From Pandoraea norimbergensis (lineage in GTDB: Bacteria > Pseudomonadota > Gammaproteobacteria > Burkholderiales > Burkholderiaceae): a stretch of 64,000 nt of DNA. The stretch is taken from the NCBI RefSeq assembly GCF_001465545.3, contig NZ_CP013480.3, positions 3,534,001-3,598,000 of the forward strand, read 5' to 3'. Shown piece by piece: positions 26,759-35,342 of the stretch. Positions within the stretch are counted from its first letter, which is position 1. Every line of letters starts with the position of its first letter. A model generated the notes under the pieces. It was not told the origin of the DNA, did not search any database, and saw nothing but the letters and a program-made list of their open reading frames with translations. The position numbers were made by a program, and so were the translations under genes.

Positions 26759-27706
26759 ATGCAAGCCGTCATCTCCGCAGCACTGCCCGTCTTCGGGTTG
26801 ATTTTTGTGGGCTTCCTGTGCGCCCGCCGTGCGTGGCTCGGGCCGTCGGCGCTCGACGCGCTGAATCGCTTCGTCGTCTACCTCGCGTTGCCTGCCGTGC
26901 TGTTCCAGTCGATGGCGCAGATCACGTGGGGCGAGCTGATCAATCCGGGGTTTCTGGGGGCTTTCGGCGGAGGCATGGCAGCGACGTTCGCGTTGTCGTT
27001 CCTGCTAGATCGCACGGTCCGTGGACGGCTGACCGACGCCAGCATCGAAGGCATGGGCGCCGCCTATCCGAACGCCGGGTTCATGGGCCTGCCGTTGTGT
27101 CTGGTTGCGTTCGGCCCGGCCAGCGTACCGGCGGTGGTGGTCGCCATGCTACTGACCGCGACCGTGCTGTTTGCGATCTCGATTGCGATTATCGAAACCG
27201 ATCTGCAAACCACGCCTTCGTGGCGCCGCACGAGCGCATTCGTCGCCCGTGCGTTGATGCGTAATCCACTGGTGGTGTCGCCGTTTGTCGGCATGGCGTT
27301 TGCCGCGGCAGGTATCGCCCTGCCCGCGCCAGTGCTTCACTTCACGACGCTGCTCGGCGGCGCGGCGAGCCCCTGTGCGCTGGTGGCCATCGGCATGTTC
27401 CTCGCACAGAACCCGGGCGGCGCCCGCGAGCCGCGCACGGCGCGCGCCGTCGGACGTCTGGTCGGGCTCAAACTGATCTTTCAACCGGCCATTACGGCGT
27501 TTCTCGCGTTCCGGGTGTTTGATCTGCCGGCCATCTGGGCCCACAGCGCCCTGCTGCTCTCAGCCCTGCCGATCGGCACCGGGCCGTTCATGCTGGCGCA
27601 ACTCTACGGACGCGAAGCCGCCGTGGCATCGCGCGCCATTCTGATCTCTACGGTGCTGTCGGTCGTGACGGTGTCGTTGCTGATCGGCTGGTTTAGCGTG
27701 CGCTGA
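26759..27706 (+). CDS. AEC-family transporter
   Basis: A 315-residue inner-membrane protein of the auxin-efflux-carrier family (bacterial members such as MdcF/MleP transport malonate, malate or other carboxylates). About ten hydrophobic helices are visible in two five-helix halves. Family hallmarks are FVVYLALPAVLFQ near residue 40, PNAGFMGLPL near 100, and the second-half counterpart GGAASPCALVAIGMFL with ALPIGTGPFMLAQLY near the end. ATG 26759 is 2 bp after the gntR stop. The substrate is unknown. The sister gntR gene is its probable regulator. Confidence 0.9.
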   Translation: MQAVISAALPVFGLIFVGFLCARRAWLGPSALDALNRFVVYLALPAVLFQSMAQITWGELINPGFLGAFGGGMAATFALSFLLDRTVRGRLTDASIEGMGAAYPNAGFMGLPLCLVAFGPASVPAVVVAMLLTATVLFAISIAIIETDLQTTPSWRRTSAFVARALMRNPLVVSPFVGMAFAAAGIALPAPVLHFTTLLGGAASPCALVAIGMFLAQNPGGAREPRTARAVGRLVGLKLIFQPAITAFLAFRVFDLPAIWAHSALLLSALPIGTGPFMLAQLYGREAAVASRAILISTVLSVVTVSLLIGWFSVR

Positions 27707-27724
27707 GCGTCGTTCGCCCGGCAC

Positions 27725-28888
27725 TCAGCGCAGCGTTGCAGGCGCTGCGACCATGACGCGGTCGCGCCCCGCGCGCTTGGCGGCATAGAGTGCCGCATCG
27801 GCGGCACCGAGCAGGCGCATCGGCAAGGCTTCCGGATCGGCGCTGTCGCGCGGATCGATGCTCGCCAGCCCGATCGAAATAGTGAGCGGCACCAGCGTAC
27901 CGTCGTCGTCGGGCACTTCAAGACGCGCCACCGCGCGGCGAACCCGCTCTGCCACCGTCCCCGCCCAGTTCTGCTCGGTCTGCACTAGCAGCGCGGCAAA
28001 CTCTTCGCCACCGTAGCGCGCCAACGTGTCGGTCACGCGCAGTTGTGCACGCATGCACGCGCTGGCGGCGCGCAATGCGCGGTCACCGGTCGCATGGCCG
28101 TGGCTGTCGTTCACGCGCTTGAAGTGGTCGATGTCGATCAGCAGACACGCCAGCGGTGCGCCGTAGCGCACGCCGCGAATCACCTCTTCGCGCAGACGCT
28201 GATCGAAGTAGCGGCGATTCGACAAACCCGTCAACGGATCGGTGAGTCCGATGCGCTTGAGCCGCTCGCGATTCCACATGTTCTCGAGACAGACCGCCAC
28301 GACCGCGCCGAAACGCTCAAGGAAATCGGTGGCCATGTCGGGAGCGAAGCGCTTCGCATCGCGGCTGCCCAGCGCAATCACGCCGATGTAGCGGCCGTTG
28401 CGCGACAACGGGATGACGACGGCACTGGCCGGTGCACGCGCCCCGAAGAGCGGCACGTGGCGCTCGCGCGGTGCGCCGATCCAGAGGCGTCCGTCGCCAC
28501 AGATCGCCGCGAACGTGCCCGCATCCTGCGCGATGCACAACCCGGAGTCGAGGGCGCGAACACCTTCGGCGGTGTCGATGAGATCGCGCAAGGTGTCGTC
28601 GATCTCGGCGAGCATCACGTGAACCCCCGAGAGATCGAAGTCGTGACGCAACCGGTTGAGCACCACCTCCAGAAACTGCCCGAAGTCGGGGGCGCCCATC
28701 AGGGCCAGTTCGATGTCCTGAAAACGTTTTAGCGAACGCTCATTGCGCTGCACAGTCGCCAGCAGCGCTTGCAAAGCATCGGGCGTTGGTGCCTGGTTGG
28801 TTGCCACTTGTGGTCTCGAAAGACGCGCGGCACTTCGCGGCCGCGTAGCGTGATTGCCCGGATTTGATATCGGCATTGTGCCGGGCAT
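27725..28888 (-). CDS. Diguanylate cyclase with N-terminal DUF484/GAF-like domain
   Basis: A 387-residue cytosolic GGDEF protein that makes c-di-GMP from two GTP. The C-terminal half has RYGGEEFAALL with the active-site GGEEF, the substrate strand DIDHFKRVND, and the inhibitory I-site RVTD exactly five residues before GGEEF, so product inhibition is expected. The N-terminal part (about 50-215) reads as a DUF484/GAF-type sensor (FQDIELALMGAPDFGQFL..., VIPLSRNGRYIGVIALGS). No EAL domain and no membrane helices. It is convergent with the AEC gene (18-bp gap). The signal is unknown. Confidence 0.93.
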   Translation of the reverse strand: MPGTMPISNPGNHATRPRSAARLSRPQVATNQAPTPDALQALLATVQRNERSLKRFQDIELALMGAPDFGQFLEVVLNRLRHDFDLSGVHVMLAEIDDTLRDLIDTAEGVRALDSGLCIAQDAGTFAAICGDGRLWIGAPRERHVPLFGARAPASAVVIPLSRNGRYIGVIALGSRDAKRFAPDMATDFLERFGAVVAVCLENMWNRERLKRIGLTDPLTGLSNRRYFDQRLREEVIRGVRYGAPLACLLIDIDHFKRVNDSHGHATGDRALRAASACMRAQLRVTDTLARYGGEEFAALLVQTEQNWAGTVAERVRRAVARLEVPDDDGTLVPLTISIGLASIDPRDSADPEALPMRLLGAADAALYAAKRAGRDRVMVAAPATLR

Positions 28889-29271
28889 TGAGGCCTATAA
28901 CGGCACTCACCTGTGAAATTTGAGGGTGCCAGGTATGAATTTTGACGCCCGCAAATTAAGTCGTGGCGCGGTTTTCCACACCCCTAGGGAAAATACCTAC
29001 CCCGCGAGTCTCCCATGTGGCACCGCACAAAATTCTCGCGAGAGACCCGGCGCAGTGCCTTCGCGCCATGACGGACGGCCGCCCGGCCATCTCGACAACG
29101 CTTTTTAGCGGCACTACAATCGCGCCCGCTCGTGTGCGCCGACGGTCACAAACGCCCCCGGAATCCGGTCGTCGGCCGGCGCACAACAGACCGGCGTCAC
29201 TTCGCATCACCTCGAATCGCAGCCGGCAGAGCGCTCACGTCTTAACTTTCGATATCCCCACGGAGACACAG
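28889..29271 (+). other. 383-bp intergenic stretch
   Basis: This lies between the divergent diguanylate cyclase gene and the Lys/Ala-rich gene. I see no coding frame with a ribosome site and no clear hairpin; both genes' promoters should lie here. Confidence 0.4.
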
Positions 29272-29691
29272 TTGTTTACGTCCTACCTGCGCGCTTCGCG
29301 CAAGGCGCTCGCCGCCATCACGTGCGCCGCCTTTGCGGCGTTCATCGCCACCACCCCGGCACACGCCGCCGACGCCGCCACCCGACATCACGCCCACAAG
29401 GCCAGCAAGCCGGCTAAGCACGCTAAATCGGCCAAACCGACAAAAGCGAAGAAAGCCGCCAAAGCAAACAAAGCCAAGACGGTGAAGACGGCGCACGCGA
29501 AACCCGCCAAGGCGAAAGCAGCGTATGCCACAACCACGGTGGCGAAGTCGCATCGCAAACACCAAGGCAAGGCGGCCGCCAGACAAGCATCAGCCAAATC
29601 GAATGCCGTCTCGGGCAAACGCGCCAGCGCGAAGTCTCGCGCTCCGATGAAGACGGCCAGCCTGCGCAAGCACAAAGTCGCCGCGCTATAG
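29272..29691 (+). CDS. Exported Lys/Ala-rich, histone-H1-like repetitive protein
   Basis: A 139-residue protein starting at TTG 29272, chosen because CGGAGA lies 6 nt upstream and the following residues form a clean Sec signal peptide (basic N-terminus, hydrophobic core, cleavage after PAHA near residue 32); the frame itself is open far upstream without a better start. The mature part is low complexity: AKxAK and KPAK repeats with His, Thr and Ser, pI very high, no folded domain. Such tails bind polyanions (DNA, LPS, peptidoglycan). An exported one more likely acts on the envelope than on the nucleoid; this is inference. Confidence 0.62.
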   Translation: MFTSYLRASRKALAAITCAAFAAFIATTPAHAADAATRHHAHKASKPAKHAKSAKPTKAKKAAKANKAKTVKTAHAKPAKAKAAYATTTVAKSHRKHQGKAAARQASAKSNAVSGKRASAKSRAPMKTASLRKHKVAAL

Positions 29692-29896
29692 TCACGAGAC
29701 GGTGACGCCTCGAACCCCGGACGCCACCCTCTCATTTTCGTGAGGCTGCATAGGGTGGTGACATGTCCATGACATTCCGGCGTACGCCGGCGCGCGTTGC
29801 GCCGGCGCGACAATCGATTTATTTCACTTCGTTTATTTGGTGCGAAGCTAATTCTTGTTTTGCCCGATCCGACTCTCGGCATACGGGAAACACGGC

Positions 29897-30415
29897 ATGA
29901 CCGCGCCGCGTATTTTGTGCGCCACGCAATCGGATGTGGATGCCATCGCAGCACTTCACGCGCATAGCTGGCAGGCCACTTATGCACACACACTCCCCTC
30001 TGGTCCACTAAGCGCCCATCTGACACGCGAGCATGCATCGCTCTGGCGCGAGCGGCTGACGCGGGTCGACGACCCCGCACTGCGCATCTGGAAAGCCTGC
30101 CCCGATCTGGACGATGGCCCGCTCGCAGGCTTCATCTGCGCCTTGTCGGGGGCCGACGGCATTCTGGTCGACAACCTCCACGTGGCCGCGCCCTGGCAGG
30201 GACAAGGCATCGGGCGGGCGCTTTTCGGGCGCGTCAGGGTCTGGTCGAACGCGCTCGATCCGAGCGCGCCGCTTTATCTCTGGGTGTTGGCGCAGAACAC
30301 GCGGGCACGCCGGTTTTACGAACGACTTGGCGGCGCCGCCGGCCCGGTTCACCCCATCGCTGTCTCACCCGGCATTGAAGTTCCTGCATTGCGCTATATG
30401 TGGAAGTCGGGATAA
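29897..30415 (+). CDS. GNAT-family N-acetyltransferase
   Basis: A 172-residue acetyl-CoA-dependent acyltransferase. The N-terminal substrate part includes TQSDVDAIAALHAHSWQATY, and the acetyl-CoA motif A is VDNLHVAAPWQGQGIGRALFG (about residues 92-112), matching the Q/RxxGxG/A pyrophosphate loop. Motif B follows as LWVLAQNTRARRFYERLGG. ATG 29897 (MTAPRIL) is taken; an in-frame ATG 14 codons upstream lacks a ribosome site. Substrate unknown. It is monocistronic. Confidence 0.85.
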   Translation: MTAPRILCATQSDVDAIAALHAHSWQATYAHTLPSGPLSAHLTREHASLWRERLTRVDDPALRIWKACPDLDDGPLAGFICALSGADGILVDNLHVAAPWQGQGIGRALFGRVRVWSNALDPSAPLYLWVLAQNTRARRFYERLGGAAGPVHPIAVSPGIEVPALRYMWKSG

Positions 30416-30543
30416 CGGGTGCAAACCATCCCGAAATGGAATACCTGGACGGACCGGTCGTCCGGTTGCTTCGTGCACATGCCGCACTGCAACGAAAAAT
30501 GGCCCGAGACTGGCGTAGATCAACAATCTAAAAGTTTCCCCGC

Positions 30544-30572
30544 TTGACACCTTCCCACCTTTCCCGTAAAAA
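30544..30572 (+). promoter_or_regulatory. Probable sigma-70 promoter of the cold-shock gene
   Basis: TTGACA (30544-30549) is 17 bp from TAAAAA (30567-30572). It would give a leader of about 140 nt before the cold-shock ATG; long structured leaders are typical of cspA-type genes. The rest of the 30416-30717 gap shows no gene. Confidence 0.6.
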
Positions 30573-30717
30573 AACGGGTGCATGAACGTTGTATGGCGAG
30601 TCTTGTGTTCATCTAATGTCGCCCTATGCGTCAACTCGGTTGTACCTGATCAGCTTTAATGTCATGCGCTCACTGAGCTTCTCGCTCGCTCATTTGAAAA
30701 TTTTAAGGATTTAAGAA

Positions 30718-30921
30718 ATGGCAACTGGTACCGTCAAGTGGTTTAACGACGCCAAGGGTTTCGGATTCATTACGCCGGACGAAGGTGGTGAAGATCTCTT
30801 CGCGCACTTCTCGGAAATCCAAGCAAAGGGCTTCAAGTCCCTGCAAGAAAACCAAAAGGTCACCTTCGAAGTGAAGATGGGACCGAAGGGCCGTCAAGCC
30901 AGCAACATCAATCCGGTCTAA
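30718..30921 (+). CDS. cspA: Cold-shock protein (CspA family)
   Basis: A 67-residue single cold-shock domain that binds single-stranded RNA and DNA and acts as an RNA chaperone. Both RNA-binding motifs are intact: RNP1 KGFGFI (residues 15-20) and RNP2 DLFAHFS (about 29-35), with [20 protein letters not shown] at the N-terminus as in standard CspA/CspC. A short AAGGAT lies before the ATG. A strong terminator follows at 30998. The long leader suggests post-transcriptional, temperature-dependent control. Which csp paralogue of the organism it is cannot be told from the window. Confidence 0.95.
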   Translation: MATGTVKWFNDAKGFGFITPDEGGEDLFAHFSEIQAKGFKSLQENQKVTFEVKMGPKGRQASNINPV

Positions 30922-30997
30922 GTGATTGATGTTCGGCTAAGCGATCGCTAACCCGATCGACGCGCCTCGGGCAGAACTTAACCGTCTGCCCGAACTG

Positions 30998-31023
30998 AAA
31001 ACCCCGCTCAGGCGGGGTTTTTT
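30998..31023 (+). terminator. Rho-independent terminator after cspA
   Basis: AAACCCCGC (30999-31007) pairs with GCGGGGTTT (31012-31020) around TCAG, and the T run continues to 31023. Confidence 0.88.
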
Positions 31024-31080
31024 CGTTGGGCGGCGGATCCGCCAGCTATGCTGACGACTCCCCCACGCAGGAGGTATGAA

Positions 31081-32067
31081 ATGGGCCTACTGGTAGATGG
31101 CAAGTGGCACACCGACTGGTATGACACGCGTGCCACGGGCGGGCGCTTCGAGCGCCGCCCCACGACCTTTCGTCACTGGATCACCGCCGACGGTGCACCG
31201 TCGCCGGATAGCGAAGACGCGACCGGCTTTGCCGCCGAGCCGCAGCGCTATGTGCTGTATGTGAGCTATGCGTGCCCGTGGGCGCATCGCACGCTCATCA
31301 TGCGGGCGCTGAAAGGGCTGGAAGACATGATTCCGGTCGCCGTCGTGAACTGGCTGATGCTCGACGACGGCTGGACGTTCGCACCGGGCCCCGGGGTCAC
31401 GGGCGATCCGGTCAACCACGCGGCGTTCCTGCGCGACGTGTATCTCTCGGCAGACGATCGCTTCTCCGGCCGCGTGACTGTCCCCTTGTTGTGGGACACC
31501 GTCACCCGCACCATCGTGAACAATGAGTCGTCGGAAATCCTGCGCATGTTCAACAGCGCTTTCGACGGGCTGGGCGCCACGGCGGGCGACTACTATCCGG
31601 TGGCGTTACGCGAAGACATCGACACGCTCAACGCGCGTATCTACGACACGGTCAACAACGGCGTCTACAAGGCTGGGTTTGCGACGACGCAGGCGGCCTA
31701 CGAAGAGGCTGTCGCGCCGCTGTTCGAGACGCTCGACATGCTGGAGCAGCGCCTCACCAGCCGCCGCTTTCTGACGGGTGCGCGCATGACCGAAGCCGAC
31801 ATCCGGTTGTTCACCACACTCATCCGCTTTGATGCCGTCTACGTGGGGCACTTCAAGTGCAACGTGCGCCGCATTGCGGACTACCCGAATCTGTCGGCCT
31901 ATACGCGCGACATCTACCAACAGCCCGGGGTTGCGGCGACGGTCAACTTCGATCACATCAAGCGTCACTACTACGAGAGCCATCGGACGATCAATCCGAC
32001 CGGGATCGTACCGATGGGCCCGTTGCAGGATTTCGATGCGCCTCACGGCCGTGGACAAATGGCCTAG
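31081..32067 (+). CDS. yqjG: Glutathionyl-hydroquinone reductase (Xi-class GST, YqjG/ECM4 type)
   Basis: A 328-residue glutathione transferase of the Xi class, which reduces S-glutathionyl-hydroquinones with glutathione. The catalytic cysteine C65 lies in the class signature YACPWAHRT; the preceding block contains RFxR...FRHWI, and the C-terminal helical domain has the expected TDRFSGRVTVPLLWD, YDTVNNGVYKAGFATTQ and NPTGIVP(M)GP ending. Length and motifs match E. coli YqjG. ATG 31081 follows GGAGG by 6 nt. Monocistronic. Confidence 0.93.
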   Translation: MGLLVDGKWHTDWYDTRATGGRFERRPTTFRHWITADGAPSPDSEDATGFAAEPQRYVLYVSYACPWAHRTLIMRALKGLEDMIPVAVVNWLMLDDGWTFAPGPGVTGDPVNHAAFLRDVYLSADDRFSGRVTVPLLWDTVTRTIVNNESSEILRMFNSAFDGLGATAGDYYPVALREDIDTLNARIYDTVNNGVYKAGFATTQAAYEEAVAPLFETLDMLEQRLTSRRFLTGARMTEADIRLFTTLIRFDAVYVGHFKCNVRRIADYPNLSAYTRDIYQQPGVAATVNFDHIKRHYYESHRTINPTGIVPMGPLQDFDAPHGRGQMA

Positions 32068-32164
32068 ATGGCCTGACCGGTGAGGTGGCAGTGAGATCGC
32101 TGTCAGCCGCGCTCTGCGGCGGCCGACAGCGGATAAAAGCAGGCCTGAAGCGGGCTAGAAGCTC

Positions 32165-33367
32165 TCAGACCGCGCGCGGCTTCACGCGGCTGGCCGCTTC
32201 CAGCGCGTTGCGACGTGCGACGTCGAGGTCGTCGTCGTAAGCCAGCGCGACGCCCATACGACGCTTCATGAAGCTCTCGGGCTTGCCGAACAGACGAATG
32301 TCGGTCTGCGGCACTTGCAGTGCCTGATCCACGCCGTCGAACACGATCCCCGTCGCGTCCACGCCGCCGTAGATCACGGCGCTCGCGCCGGGCGTCTTCA
32401 GCGTGGTGTTGACCGGCAGGCCGAGAATCGCGCGCGCATGCAGTTCGAATTCGTTCTGCCATTGCGTGATCATCGTCACCATGCCCGTGTCGTGCGGACG
32501 CGGGCTCACTTCGCTGAACCACACCTCGTCGCCCTTCACGAACAGCTCGACCCCGAAGAGTCCCTGCCCGCCCAAGTTCTGCGTCACCTCGCGCGCGATC
32601 AAGCGAGCACGCTCCAGCGCGTTCACCGGCATCGGGTGCGGCTGCCAGCTCTCGACGTAATCGCCACTCACCTGCTTGTGGCCGATCGGCGCACAGAAGT
32701 GGGTTTCAACCTGACCGTCGGCGCCACGTGCACGCACGGTGAGCAACGTGATCTCGTAATCGAAGTCGATGAAGCCTTCGACGATGATGCGGCCATGGCT
32801 CACGCGGCCGCCGGCCATGGCGTAGTCCCACGCGGCTTTCACATCATCGGGGCCGTCGATCTTGCTTTGTCCCTTGCCCGAGCTGCTCATCACGGGCTTG
32901 ACCACGCACGGATAGCCGATGCCGCCGTCGATCGCGGCCTGCAACTGTTCGAGCGAATCGCAGAACTGGTACGGGCTGGTCGGCAGGCCAAGCGTTTCGG
33001 CGGCGAGGCGGCGGATGCCTTCACGGTCCATCGTCAGACGCGCGGCGCGCGCCGTCGGCACGACATGGACAATGCCGTCGGCTTCGAGCGCTTCGAGCAT
33101 CGGCGTGGCGATGGCTTCGATTTCCGGCACGACGAGGTCGGGCTTTTCGGCGAGGATGAGCGCCTTGAGTTGTTCCGGATCGGTCATCGCAATCGTGCGC
33201 GCATGATGCGCGACCTGCTGCCCCGGCGCGTTTTCATAACGGTCGACGGCAATTGTCTCGACGCCAAGCCGCTGCAAAGCGATCAGGACTTCGCGGCCGA
33301 GTTCGCCAGCGCCCAACAACATGACCTTCGTCGCGCTCGGCGACAACGGGGTTCCGATAGTGGTCAT
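32165..33367 (-). CDS. purT: Formate-dependent phosphoribosylglycinamide formyltransferase
   Basis: PurT makes formyl-GAR from GAR, formate and ATP, the folate-independent alternative to PurN in purine synthesis. The 400-residue ATP-grasp protein starts with the expected [21 protein letters not shown] and continues with VVPEIEAI, the ATP-grasp segments [17 protein letters not shown] and VIVEGF-type [12 protein letters not shown], and the metal-binding [13 protein letters not shown]. The length is standard. A hairpin near 32098-32131 lies after the stop. No other pur gene is in the window. Confidence 0.97.
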   Translation of the reverse strand: MTTIGTPLSPSATKVMLLGAGELGREVLIALQRLGVETIAVDRYENAPGQQVAHHARTIAMTDPEQLKALILAEKPDLVVPEIEAIATPMLEALEADGIVHVVPTARAARLTMDREGIRRLAAETLGLPTSPYQFCDSLEQLQAAIDGGIGYPCVVKPVMSSSGKGQSKIDGPDDVKAAWDYAMAGGRVSHGRIIVEGFIDFDYEITLLTVRARGADGQVETHFCAPIGHKQVSGDYVESWQPHPMPVNALERARLIAREVTQNLGGQGLFGVELFVKGDEVWFSEVSPRPHDTGMVTMITQWQNEFELHARAILGLPVNTTLKTPGASAVIYGGVDATGIVFDGVDQALQVPQTDIRLFGKPESFMKRRMGVALAYDDDLDVARRNALEAASRVKPRAV

Positions 33368-33527
33368 TTGCGACCCTTGGAGAGTGAGGAAAAGGGATGC
33401 GTTGTCGCGCGCGGGCGCGCCAAACGCGAAAGACGTATTGTAGCGAGCGCCGCCATGCCGAAGCTAGGTGCAGGCGGCGGGAAGCCGGACATCCGCCGCG
33501 ACCGCGGACCTGTTACGGATACCGGGA

Positions 33528-34202
33528 CTAGGCCAACGCCCCGCGCAACACGCGGCGGCAACACGCGACCATGCGGGCTTCCGTGTCCTGATACCCGGTC
33601 AGCACCCATGCCGTCCCAGCGTTCGTCATGGCGCCCACGAGTGCCAGCCCGACGATGCGAGCGTCAGCCGCCGCGTCTTCACTGGCCGGCGGCGGCGTGT
33701 CGGCCATGCCGATGATCAGGCGGGCAAATTCGAACAGGTAGCGCTGGTAAGTCGCGTCGGTTTCGGGGCTCACGCCCATCACCTCAAGCAGCAGCACGCG
33801 CGCGGCGTGACCATCGCGCAAGAACGTGAAGAACGCGTGCAAGCCGGCGTCGAGTCGCGCGTCTAGCGTCGGTGCGCTGGCGGCAACGGCCACCTGCAAC
33901 TGACTGAGAAGTGTCTGCGCATGATGGGCATACGTCGCGCGCAACAGATGCTCCATGCTCTCGAAAGCGGCATAAAAGTAACGGTCGTTGAGCTTCGCCA
34001 GACCGCACACCGAGCGCACCGTCGCGCGCCGAAACCCCACCGTACCGAAAACTGCCGTGCCGGCGTTGATGAGCGCCATGCGCCGTGCCGCTTCCCGCTG
34101 GGCCTGCCCCACTCCGCCATAACGGCGGCCGGACGGCGCACCCGGCGGTGCGGCGTCCTTGTTGTCCGATTCGAGTCCTTGTTCCATTTCGCTATTTGAC
34201 AT
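33528..34202 (-). CDS. TetR-family transcriptional regulator
   Basis: A 224-residue repressor-type regulator. The N-terminal TetR helix-turn-helix spans about residues 40-85: ALINAGTAVFGTVGFRRATVRSVCGLAKLNDRYFYAAFESMEHLL. The C-terminal part is the variable ligand-binding domain. I use ATG 34202; an overlapping GTG at 34205 is equivalent. It is divergent from the SDR/monooxygenase/hydrolase genes, with a palindrome at 34223-34241 between them, so it very likely represses both itself and that operon. The inducer is unknown, perhaps a ketone or fatty-acid-like substrate. Confidence 0.92.
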   Translation of the reverse strand: MSNSEMEQGLESDNKDAAPPGAPSGRRYGGVGQAQREAARRMALINAGTAVFGTVGFRRATVRSVCGLAKLNDRYFYAAFESMEHLLRATYAHHAQTLLSQLQVAVAASAPTLDARLDAGLHAFFTFLRDGHAARVLLLEVMGVSPETDATYQRYLFEFARLIIGMADTPPPASEDAAADARIVGLALVGAMTNAGTAWVLTGYQDTEARMVACCRRVLRGALA

Positions 34203-34222
34203 CACGAACGCTGAAAACTAAA

Positions 34223-34241
34223 GTGGTGACACGCATCACCA
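34223..34241. promoter_or_regulatory. Palindrome in the tetR/SDR divergent promoter
   Basis: TGGTGACACGCATCACCA is an inverted repeat, TGGTGA-N6-TCACCA, located 21 bp before the tetR start and about 100 bp before the SDR start. Its size fits a TetR-family operator. A second, looser GTGAC...GTCAC pair lies near 34264-34290. Confidence 0.6.
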
Positions 34242-34338
34242 AATTATACGCAACGCGATGCGAGTGACAAATGACGAAATTTGGCGTCACTTCCAAGTCA
34301 CCGGACATGATCCGCATCCATTGATAGGAGACATTGGC

Positions 34339-35307
34339 ATGAAGACGTTCACCGACAAGGTGGCGGCCATCACCGGTGCAGGCTCCGGCATGGGTCGCTC
34401 GCTCGCCTTGGAACTGGCGCGCCGAGGGGCGCATCTCGCGCTATCCGACATCGATGACGCCAGCGTCGCCTACACCGCTGCGGCCTGCCGCGATTTCGGC
34501 GTGCATGTCACCGCCCGGCGACTGGATGTATCCGATCGCGAAGCCGTTTTCGCGTGGGCCAGCGAAACTGCCGAGATGCACGGCAAGGTCAATTTCATCT
34601 TTAACAATGCCGGCGTCTCGCTGTCGGTGCCCGTTGCGACGGCGCGCCTCGAAGACGTCGAGTGGCTGATGAACATCAACTTCTGGGGTGTCGTGCACGG
34701 CACGCAGGCGTTCCTGCCTTTCCTGGAGGCCTCGGGCGAAGGTCACGTCGTGAATACGTCGAGCCTGTTCGGCATCGTCGCCATGCCGACGCAGTCAGCC
34801 TATAACGCCAGTAAATTCGCCGTGCGTGGCTTCACCGAAGCGTTGCGCATGGAACTCGATCTCGCGGGCTCGCCCGTGACCGCGACATGCGTTCACCCGG
34901 GCGGCGTGGCGACGAATATCGTGCACACCTCGCGCATCGACGACAGCATCACGGCGCTGACCGGCATGGACGCCCAGTCGCACCGCCGTCGCGCCAACAA
35001 GCTGATCGACGTGACGAGTGCCGATGCGGCCGCCCGACAGATTCTCGCCGGGGTCTCCCACAACGCCAGACGCGTACTCGTGGGCGCCGATGCCCGCCGC
35101 GTCGACAAGCTGGCACGTCTGCTGGGCGCGAGTTATCAAGCGCTGGTCGTGTGGTTCTACCGGCGCACGGCCGTCGCGCGCAAGCCCGCAACTTCCGCAT
35201 CGTCGCCACCCTCTTCGACGGCATCGGCCTCCGACGCGGCGCGCGGCACTTCGGCAGGCGCCTCCGACGAAGGCCTCGGGCAGCGGACACCGCCCCGATA
35301 CGAATAA
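34339..35307 (+). CDS. Short-chain dehydrogenase/reductase
   Basis: A 322-residue classical SDR, probably an alcohol/ketone dehydrogenase. It shows the NAD(P) loop TGAGSGMG (12-19), an acidic residue after strand 2 (SDIDD), NNAG (89-92), S141/S142, and the catalytic Y155/K159 in YNASK. The C-terminus has a 50-residue Ser/Ala/Thr-rich tail beyond the usual SDR end. ATG 34339 has TAGGAGA; an in-frame ATG upstream lies in the operator region and is less likely. It is first of the TetR-controlled group: 35 bp to the monooxygenase, then the hydrolase. The set resembles the mycobacterial mymA-lipR-sadH trio. Confidence 0.9.
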   Translation: MKTFTDKVAAITGAGSGMGRSLALELARRGAHLALSDIDDASVAYTAAACRDFGVHVTARRLDVSDREAVFAWASETAEMHGKVNFIFNNAGVSLSVPVATARLEDVEWLMNINFWGVVHGTQAFLPFLEASGEGHVVNTSSLFGIVAMPTQSAYNASKFAVRGFTEALRMELDLAGSPVTATCVHPGGVATNIVHTSRIDDSITALTGMDAQSHRRRANKLIDVTSADAAARQILAGVSHNARRVLVGADARRVDKLARLLGASYQALVVWFYRRTAVARKPATSASSPPSSTASASDAARGTSAGASDEGLGQRTPPRYE

Positions 35308-35342
35308 TCGACGCTACAGAACAGCACCCGACGGATTCCGCC

